From NCBI GenBank assembly GCA_044508495.1, contig JBIQHP010000003.1, positions 1 through 53,494 of the forward strand: a stretch of DNA of 53,494 nt, in the 5' to 3' direction. Made by a program: the position numbers and the translations under genes. Origin of the DNA: Terrimesophilobacter sp044508495 (GTDB lineage Bacteria > Actinomycetota > Actinomycetes > Actinomycetales > Microbacteriaceae). The notes under the pieces were generated by a model. It was not told where the DNA came from and did not search any database. It saw nothing but the letters and a program-made list of their open reading frames with translations. Positions 48,599-53,494 of the stretch are shown here, in pieces. The first letter of the stretch is position 1. Each line of letters begins with the position of its first letter.

Positions 48599-49248
48599 GC
48601 CCCGAGCCCGGCGACGAGGTTGATGACGGTCGCGAGGATGACCGCGCCGAAGAGATAGGAGAGCAGGCCGTGCCGCAGCGCCGTCATCCGGAACGCGCGG
48701 CTGCCGAGAGCGGTGTCGGAGACCTGATAGGTCATCCCGAGGGTGAAGGCGAGGTACGCGAAGTCCCCGTAGCCGGGTTCCTCCCCTTGGTTGAAGTCGA
48801 CCCCTCCCGGCTGGTCCCCGTAGTAGAGCGAGGCGTAGCGCAGCGTGTAGAGCGTGTGGATGAGCGCCCAGGACAGCGCGACGCTGCCGATCGCGAGCGA
48901 GGCGAGGAGCGCGCGCTCGAGGCCGCCCGCGGAGGCCGCCCGCAGGAGCACGAGGACGACGATCCCGAGCGAGGCGAGGCTGGCGACGACCAGGAGGATG
49001 TCGGCGAGACCGCGGGACGGATCCTCCTTCCTCGCGTGCGACCTGGTCTCCTCCGGCCCCATCCTCCCGATGCGCAGCCACACCCAGGTCAGGTAGGTCA
49101 GGGCGGCGGCGATCCAGCCGACGACGAGCGCGTAGTCCGGGAGCCCCGAGAGCCCCGTCGCCGTCGCCGCGATCGCACCGACCGCGAGCATCGCCAGGAC
49201 GCGCAGGCTCGCGGTGTGCGCGCCGCTGCGATCGGAAGGGGTCTTCAC
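48595..49248 (-). CDS. DUF1345 membrane protein
   Basis: 217 residues with GTG start at 49248 and about five membrane helices. The stretch YASLYYGDQPGGVDF, followed by PGYGDFAYLAFTLGMTYQVSD, is the DUF1345 core; it has a K+-channel-pore-like look but no full selectivity filter. Function unknown. Its stop overlaps the FHA gene start, so it leads the signalling cluster; whether this coupling has meaning or is incidental is not clear. Confidence 0.85.
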   Translation of the reverse strand: MKTPSDRSGAHTASLRVLAMLAVGAIAATATGLSGLPDYALVVGWIAAALTYLTWVWLRIGRMGPEETRSHARKEDPSRGLADILLVVASLASLGIVVLVLLRAASAGGLERALLASLAIGSVALSWALIHTLYTLRYASLYYGDQPGGVDFNQGEEPGYGDFAYLAFTLGMTYQVSDTALGSRAFRMTALRHGLLSYLFGAVILATVINLVAGLGA

Positions 49249-49371
49249 TCGTCCATGCTCGCATAGCGGACGCGGTCAGGCGATGAGGGGGCCGCAGCTC
49301 ACCCGCCGAGTCGCGACCCGAGCTTTCACTACCGATTCCGTCGTCACGACGCGCTGTGGATGCGGATTCGC

Positions 49372-49400
49372 TTGTGACAATCAGCTTTGACTGACAGAAT
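49372..49400 (+). promoter_or_regulatory. Promoter of the Lrp gene, leaderless transcript likely
   Basis: TTGTGA (49372-49377), a 17-bp spacer and CAGAAT (49395-49400). The ATG at 49407 begins 7 nt after the -10 box, which places it at the expected transcription start. The spacer contains the inverted pair TCAG/CTGA (49381-49394), possibly an autoregulatory site. Confidence 0.55.
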
Positions 49401-49406
49401 CGATAC

Positions 49407-49874
49407 ATGAGCCCCTCCGGCAAGCCGATCCAGCTCGATGACGTCTCGAAGGCGATCATCGAGCAGCTGCAGTCGGACGGCCGTCGCTCCTATGCCGAGA
49501 TCGGCAAGGCCGTGGGCCTGAGCGAAGCCGCCGTGCGGCAGCGCGTGCAGAAGCTCACCGACTCAGGGGTCATGCAGGTCGTCGCCGTGACCGACCCCAT
49601 GCAGCTGGGCTTCTACCGCCAGGCCATGATCGGCATCCGGGTGACCGGGGACACGACCTCGGTGGCCGAACGGCTCGGCCGCATCAGCGCGGTCGACTAC
49701 GTCGTGCTCACCGCCGGCAGCTTCGACATCCTCGCCGAGATCGTCTGCGAGAACGACGAGGACCTCATCGACCTGCTCAACAAGGAGATCCGGGGCATCC
49801 CGGGCGTCCAGTCCACCGAGACGTTCGTCTACCTGAAGCTGCACAAGCAGTTCTACAACTGGGGAACGAGATGA
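49407..49874 (+). CDS. Lrp/AsnC-family transcriptional regulator
   Basis: 155 residues. The N-terminal helix-turn-helix (LDDVSKAIIEQLQSDGRRSY, then AEIGKAVGLSEAAVRQRV) lies at about residues 10-60. The C-terminal RAM ligand-binding domain (about 70-150; TAGSFDILAEIVCEND) senses amino acids or related amines. It precedes the aminotransferase by 4 nt and forms an operon with it and the oxidase. It is the best candidate regulator for the aminotransferase and the potD genes. Confidence 0.92.
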   Translation: MSPSGKPIQLDDVSKAIIEQLQSDGRRSYAEIGKAVGLSEAAVRQRVQKLTDSGVMQVVAVTDPMQLGFYRQAMIGIRVTGDTTSVAERLGRISAVDYVVLTAGSFDILAEIVCENDEDLIDLLNKEIRGIPGVQSTETFVYLKLHKQFYNWGTR

Positions 49875-49878
49875 GAAA

Positions 49879-51282
49879 ATGACAACGCTAGAGACTCCCG
49901 TCAGCACCTACAACGAGGCCGAGCTCCAACGCAAGGCCAAGGACCACCTCTGGATGGCCATGGCGCGCCAATCCGTCATGGAGGACGGCCCCGGCGTGCC
50001 CGTCATCGTGCGCGGCGAAGGGCACCACATCTGGGACAGCAAGGGCAAGAAGTACTTCGACGGGCTCAGCGGCCTGTTCGTCGTCAACGTCGGCCACGGT
50101 CGTCGTCGCCTCGCCGAGGCCGCGGCGAAGCAGGCGGAGGAGCTCGCATACTTCCCGACCTGGTCCTACGCCCACCCGACCGCCATCGAGCTCGCCGACC
50201 GCCTGGCCGCCGAGGCGCCGGGCGACCTCAACCGGGTGTTCTTTTCCTCGGGCGGCGGCGAGGCGAACGAGACCGCCTTCAAGCTCGCGAAGTACTTCTG
50301 GAAGCTTCAGGGCAGAGGCACCAAGCACAAGATCATCTCCCGCTACATCGCCTACCACGGAACCCCGCAGGGAGCACTGGCGATCACCGGCATCCCCGGC
50401 ATGAAGGAGATGTTCGAGCCCGTCACCCCGGGCGGATTCCGCGTTCCGAACACGAACTACTACCGTGCGGAGGAAGCCGGATTCACGGGCTCCCCCGAGG
50501 GCTTCGGTCTGTGGGCGGCGAACCGCATCGAGGAGATGATCGAGTTCGAGGGCCCCGAGACGGTCGCCGCGGTCTTCCTGGAGCCGGTGCAGAACTCGGG
50601 CGGATGCTTCCCACCTCCCCCCGGATACTTCCAGCGCGTGCGCGAGATCTGCGACAAGTACGACGTGCTCCTCGTCGCCGACGAGGTCATCACGGGCTTC
50701 GGCCGCATCGGCAACACCTTCGCCTCGACGACCTACGACTTCGTCCCCGACATGATCACCTGCGCGAAGGGCATGACGAGCGGTTACTCGCCGGCCGGCG
50801 CGACGATCGTGAACGAGCGCATCTATGAGCCGTTCAAGCACGGCGACACCACCTTCTACCACGGCTACACCTGGGGCGGGCATCCGGTGTCGTCGGCCGT
50901 GGCGCTCGAGAATCTCGACATCATGGCGGAGGAGAAGCTCAACGAGCGGGTTCGCGAGAACTCGCCGATCTTCCGCGCGACACTCGAGAAGCTCCTCGAC
51001 CTGCCCATCGTCGGCGACGTGCGCGGCGACGGGTACTTCTTCGGGATCGAGCTCGTCAAGGACAAGGCGACCAAGGAGACCTTCGACGACGACGAGTCGG
51101 AGCGGCTGCTGCGCGGCTTCCTCTCCAAGGCGCTCTTCGACGCCGGGCTGTACTGCCGGGCGGACGACCGGGGCGACCCGGTCGTGCAGCTCGCCCCGCC
51201 GCTCACGATCGGACCCGAGGAGTTCGACGAGATCGAGGGCATCCTGCGATCGGTGCTGAGCGAGGCGTGGACGAGGCTCTAG
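49879..51282 (+). CDS. Class III aminotransferase, SpuC-like (putrescine or related amine:pyruvate)
   Basis: 467 residues. PLP lysine K297 in TCAKGMTSGYSP, cofactor motif LLVADEVITGFGRIG, and substrate-side FFSSGGGEANETAFKLAKYF and RYIAYHGTPQGALAITG. These match the omega-amine:pyruvate branch (SpuC and relatives), which use putrescine, cadaverine, GABA or beta-alanine. Pyruvate as acceptor would make alanine, a substrate for Ald at 30101. Its stop overlaps the following FAD oxidase start by 16 nt. Confidence 0.87.
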   Translation: MTTLETPVSTYNEAELQRKAKDHLWMAMARQSVMEDGPGVPVIVRGEGHHIWDSKGKKYFDGLSGLFVVNVGHGRRRLAEAAAKQAEELAYFPTWSYAHPTAIELADRLAAEAPGDLNRVFFSSGGGEANETAFKLAKYFWKLQGRGTKHKIISRYIAYHGTPQGALAITGIPGMKEMFEPVTPGGFRVPNTNYYRAEEAGFTGSPEGFGLWAANRIEEMIEFEGPETVAAVFLEPVQNSGGCFPPPPGYFQRVREICDKYDVLLVADEVITGFGRIGNTFASTTYDFVPDMITCAKGMTSGYSPAGATIVNERIYEPFKHGDTTFYHGYTWGGHPVSSAVALENLDIMAEEKLNERVRENSPIFRATLEKLLDLPIVGDVRGDGYFFGIELVKDKATKETFDDDESERLLRGFLSKALFDAGLYCRADDRGDPVVQLAPPLTIGPEEFDEIEGILRSVLSEAWTRL

Positions 51283-52709
51283 GCCCGAGAGGCTCCCTGC
51301 ACGACTACCGGGGGGTGAGCTTCTGGCTCGACTCGCTCGTCGAGTCGGGCGCGGATGACCTCGCGCCGCGCCCTGCGCTGCCCGGCGACCGCGAGGTCGA
51401 CGTCGCGATCGTCGGCGGCGGGCTCACCGGGCTGTGGAGCGCGTACTACCTGCTGGGGCGCTCCCCTGGCCTGCGCGTGGCGATCCTCGAGAAGGAGATC
51501 GCGGGCTTCGGCGCCTCCGGGCGCAACGGCGGCTGGTGCTCGGCGCTCTTCCCCGCGTCGACCGCGGCCCTCGAGCGCCGGCACGGGCTCGACGCCTCCC
51601 TTGCGATGCGCCGCGCCATGATCGAGACGGTCGACGAGGTCGGCCGGGTGACGGATGCCGAGGGCATCGACTGCGACTACGCCCGCGGCGGCACGCTGCT
51701 CTTCGCCCGCTCGACGCCGCAACTCGTGCGCGCCCGCGAGGAGGTCGCCGAGGCCGAGCGCTACGGCGTCGATACAGTTCGTTGGTTGAGTAGCCCGCAG
51801 GACTCCACCCGCTGGTTGAGTAGCCCGCAGGGCGTATCGAAACCAACCCCCACCAACACCCTGGCCACCGTCCTCGAACCCGCCTGCGCCCGCCTCCACC
51901 CCGGCAAGCTCGTGCGCGGCCTCGCCCGCGTCGTCGAGCGGATGGGCGCCTCGATCTTCGAGCAGACCGAGGTGCTCTCCTGGGAGCCGCATCGCGTCAC
52001 GACCGCTCGCGGCACGGTCACAGCGGACACGATCGTCATCGCCACGGAGGGTTTTGGCGCGACGCTCAGGCAGACGCACCGCCGCATCCTGCCGCTCTAC
52101 TCGCTCATGATCGCGACCGAGCCGCTTCCGGACGCAGTCTGGGAGGAGCTCGGCATCGAGCACGGCCAGACCTTCGGCGACTTCCGGCACCTCCTGATCT
52201 ACGGCCAGCGCACGGCCGACAACCGCTTCGCCTTCGGGGGGCGCGGGGCGCGGTACCACTGGGGCAGCAGCGTCCGCCCGGGCTACGACCGGGTTCCCCG
52301 GGTCTTCGAGCACCTGCGCCGCACGCTCGTGGAGCTCTTCCCGCAGGTCGCGGATGCCGCGGTCACCCACCGCTGGGGCGGCCCGATCGGCGTCCCCCGC
52401 GACTGGCATGCGGCGGTGGACCACGATGCGGCATCCGGGATCGTATGGGCCGGCGGCTATGTCGGCGACGGGCTGAGCACGACGAACCTCGCCGGCCGCA
52501 CGATAGCCGACCTCCTGGCAGGCGCCGACTCGGAGCTCGTCGAGCTGCCCTGGGTCGGCCATCGTTCGCGCGACTGGGAGCCCGAGCCGCTGCGCTTCGT
52601 CGGGGCCAACCTCGGCCTCGTCGCGATGGAGCTCGCCGACCTCGAGGAGCGCGTGACCCGCCGTCCCTCGCTCGCGGCGAAGCTCATGGCACCGCTCGTG
52701 GGTGGCTGA
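51267..52709 (+). CDS. FAD-dependent amine oxidase (gamma-glutamylputrescine oxidase-like) with in-frame repeat insertion
   Basis: 480 residues from GTG 51267, inside the aminotransferase 3' end; homologues begin with a DYR.VSFWLD stretch, present here near residue 12. The DAO-fold FAD motif VAIVGGGLTGLWSAYYL lies near residues 46-62, then FGASGRNGGWCSALF. The C-terminal IVWAGGYVGDGLSTTNLAG closes the FAD site. Expected role: oxidative deamination of a polyamine or its gamma-glutamyl form. Between residues 171 and 195 the protein carries RWLSSPQ twice, encoded by the genomic palindromic repeat at 51781-51850; the frame stays open. Activity may be changed or lost. Confidence 0.85.
   Translation: MDEALGPRGSLHDYRGVSFWLDSLVESGADDLAPRPALPGDREVDVAIVGGGLTGLWSAYYLLGRSPGLRVAILEKEIAGFGASGRNGGWCSALFPASTAALERRHGLDASLAMRRAMIETVDEVGRVTDAEGIDCDYARGGTLLFARSTPQLVRAREEVAEAERYGVDTVRWLSSPQDSTRWLSSPQGVSKPTPTNTLATVLEPACARLHPGKLVRGLARVVERMGASIFEQTEVLSWEPHRVTTARGTVTADTIVIATEGFGATLRQTHRRILPLYSLMIATEPLPDAVWEELGIEHGQTFGDFRHLLIYGQRTADNRFAFGGRGARYHWGSSVRPGYDRVPRVFEHLRRTLVELFPQVADAAVTHRWGGPIGVPRDWHAAVDHDAASGIVWAGGYVGDGLSTTNLAGRTIADLLAGADSELVELPWVGHRSRDWEPEPLRFVGANLGLVAMELADLEERVTRRPSLAAKLMAPLVGG
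51781..51850 (+). repeat. Palindromic repeats inside the FAD oxidase gene
   Basis: Unit 1 (51781-51810) is partial: GTTGGTTGAGTAGCCCGCAG then GACTCC. Unit 2 (51811-51850) is complete: GCTGGTTGAGTAGCCCGCAG, then GGCGTATCGAAACCAACC. It is the same family as the intergenic repeat at 13533-13565, read in the other direction. Both units are read in the same frame, giving RWLSSPQ twice. Confidence 0.85.
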
Positions 52710-52774
52710 CGAACGGTGAGAGGCTACGCGCTGCCGCTGTGGTGAAGTCGACCCGGTAGCTCACGCGATGTGCA

Positions 52775-53248
52775 CTAGCTCTCGAGGCCTTCGCCGAGCT
52801 CCCGCGTCCTTCTCCGCAGTTCGGCGAGCGGATTCGGGGTCGCGAGGCGGCAGTCCGGCTCGTCGCACAGGTAGGAGCCCCAGCCGTTCGCGGCGACGTA
52901 GAAGGAGTCGGCGAGGTGGAATCCCGACCCGTGCAGCCGGGCGGCGACGAAGGACTGCAGCCGCTCGAAGGGGTGCGCCCGCGCGGTCGGGGAGCGACGA
53001 TCCGTGTAGACCGCGAGCAGCACGGCGTCGGCATCGGGCACGCTGCACACCGCGCCGATCGCCTCGCTCGCGAGCTGCCGCATCGCCGTCTCGGTCTCCC
53101 GCGAGGGCAGCTCGAGCGTGAACGCCGTGCCCAGCCTCTCCCGCCGGAAGGTCAGGATGGCGAGGGCATTGCGCGGCTCGAAGCCGAAGACGTGGGGCAG
53201 CAGGGCGAGCAGGTCGGGGGTCGTGAGATCTCTCGGGTTCGTGTCCAT
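52775..53248 (-). CDS. DUF4192-domain protein, short
   Basis: 157 residues from ATG 53248. It begins with DLLALLPHVFGFEPRNALAILTF, the opening of DUF4192, continues with ADAVLLAVYTD and FVAARLHGSGFHLADSFYVA, and has the GWGSYLCDEPDC segment. Many DUF4192 proteins in actinobacteria are well over 300 residues, so this copy is either a short form or has lost its C-terminal half. Function unknown. It lies convergent to the FAD oxidase, 65 bp away. Confidence 0.7.
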   Translation of the reverse strand: MDTNPRDLTTPDLLALLPHVFGFEPRNALAILTFRRERLGTAFTLELPSRETETAMRQLASEAIGAVCSVPDADAVLLAVYTDRRSPTARAHPFERLQSFVAARLHGSGFHLADSFYVAANGWGSYLCDEPDCRLATPNPLAELRRRTRELGEGLES

Positions 53249-53275
53249 GCCACAGGACTACCGACGGCGCCCGTC

Positions 53276-53326
53276 GGGCGCTCCGCCTCCGCGGGCCGTT
53301 CGGTGGAGAAGCCCGCGGAAGCGCCC
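53276..53326 (-). terminator. Hairpin after the ABC exporter gene
   Basis: The left arm GGGCGCTCCGCCTCCGCGGGC pairs with GCCCGCGGA and AGCGCCC across a 14-nt loop, with a 5-nt bulge in the left arm. (Arms: GGGCGCT + TCCGCGGGC against GCCCGCGGA + AGCGCCC.) It begins about 10 nt beyond the stop of the ABC gene and lies before DUF4192. It is a likely terminator of the U-poor kind common in high-GC genomes. Confidence 0.65.
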
Positions 53327-53336
53327 TTGTGCGCGA

Positions 53337-53494
53337 CTAGACCGTCTCGGTCTCCACCTCGTCCACCACCGGCCCGGCGAACTGCGCGTCGTAGAGGCGC
53401 GCGTAGGCGCCGTCCGCCTCGAGCAGCTCGGCGTGCGTCCCCTGCTCGACGATCTGGCCGTTCTCCATCACGAGGATGAGGTCGGCGTCGCGGA
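53337..53494 (-). CDS. ABC transporter ATP-binding/permease protein, 3' end only
   Basis: The last 52 codons are in the window. RDADLILVMENGQIVEQGTH, then AELLEADGAYARLYDAQF, is the end of the nucleotide-binding domain of an exporter-type (MsbA/MdlB-like) ABC protein, just beyond the switch His. The acidic tail VVDEVETETV ends with TAG at 53337. The rest of the gene lies to the right of the window, so substrate and partner are unknown. Confidence 0.85.
   Translation of the reverse strand, partial: RDADLILVMENGQIVEQGTHAELLEADGAYARLYDAQFAGPVVDEVETETV

Noticed and set aside
31213..49248. Classical type VII secretion locus
   Set aside because: Only an EccC-like ATPase is present. No WXG100, EccB, EccD, EccE or mycosin gene was found, so the label would overstate the evidence.
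31213..49248. Phage-defence island
   Set aside because: ATPases and a kinase occur, but there is no nuclease, toxin, reverse transcriptase or mobile-element gene. The membrane-anchored surface protein and MoxR/DUF58 set point to envelope function.
51781..51850. Tandem repeat as a short CRISPR-like array
   Set aside because: Only two partial units, about 30 bp apart, without equal spacers; they match an intergenic palindromic repeat family and are translated in frame.

Overview
High-GC DNA (about 70 % by eye) with GTG and TTG starts, many 4-nt stop/start overlaps (GTGA, ATGA), a paa catabolon, an MEP-pathway dxr/rseP/ispG neighbourhood, Tat-type lipoproteins and PknB/PP2C/FHA genes. This fits an actinobacterium, most likely Microbacteriaceae; the family is inferred from gene content and from the short palindromic repeats (GGTTGAGTAG...TATCGAAACC type). 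The window is a draft scaffold with two 100-N gaps (4076-4175 and 5275-5374).

Region 1 (1-9062), phenylacetate catabolism. The minus-strand operon paaABCDE-paaG encodes the multicomponent phenylacetyl-CoA epoxidase and the start of the isomerase. Divergently, paaI (thioesterase) and a TetR repressor (probable PaaR) read plus. A second minus-strand operon, paaF-paaH-paaZ, supplies ring cleavage and beta-oxidation. A near-identical 20-bp operator lies upstream of paaA/paaI and upstream of paaF, so one repressor probably controls everything. paaK (ligase) and a clear paaJ thiolase are not seen.

Region 2 (9167-17507), housekeeping: a VOC protein, ispG, a two-subunit 3-oxoacid CoA-transferase divergent from a thiolase, rseP, dxr, a double-FKBP lipoprotein and an OsmC protein.

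Region 3 (17554-31216), amine and amino acid use: gabT with an asparaginase II-like protein, a GH13 alpha-glucosidase with its own LacI-type operator, a polyamine ABC importer operon (potD-potA-potB-potC plus a HemL-like aminotransferase), two further potD paralogues with their own matching promoters, and alanine dehydrogenase.

Region 4 (49248 down to 31213, all minus strand), an 18-kb envelope and signalling cluster: DUF1345 membrane protein, FHA protein, PP2C phosphatase, PknB-type kinase, a 1971-residue membrane-anchored Ig/FN3 giant, MoxR ATPase, DUF58 protein, a transglutaminase-like membrane protein whose catalytic Cys and His are replaced, a zinc-ribbon/FHA protein and an EccC/FtsK-like ATPase. 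No WXG100 or other type VII secretion genes accompany the ATPase. This is the best candidate for an undescribed system: a Ser/Thr-phosphorylation-controlled envelope or secretion machine.

Region 5 (49407-52709) resumes amine catabolism: an Lrp/AsnC regulator, an SpuC-like aminotransferase and an FAD-dependent amine oxidase interrupted in frame by genomic palindromic repeats. The window closes with a short DUF4192 gene and the 3' end of an ABC exporter gene. No rRNA, tRNA, CRISPR array, insertion sequence or prophage was seen. No gene-free stretch exceeds 300 bp; the longest is 29850-30100.
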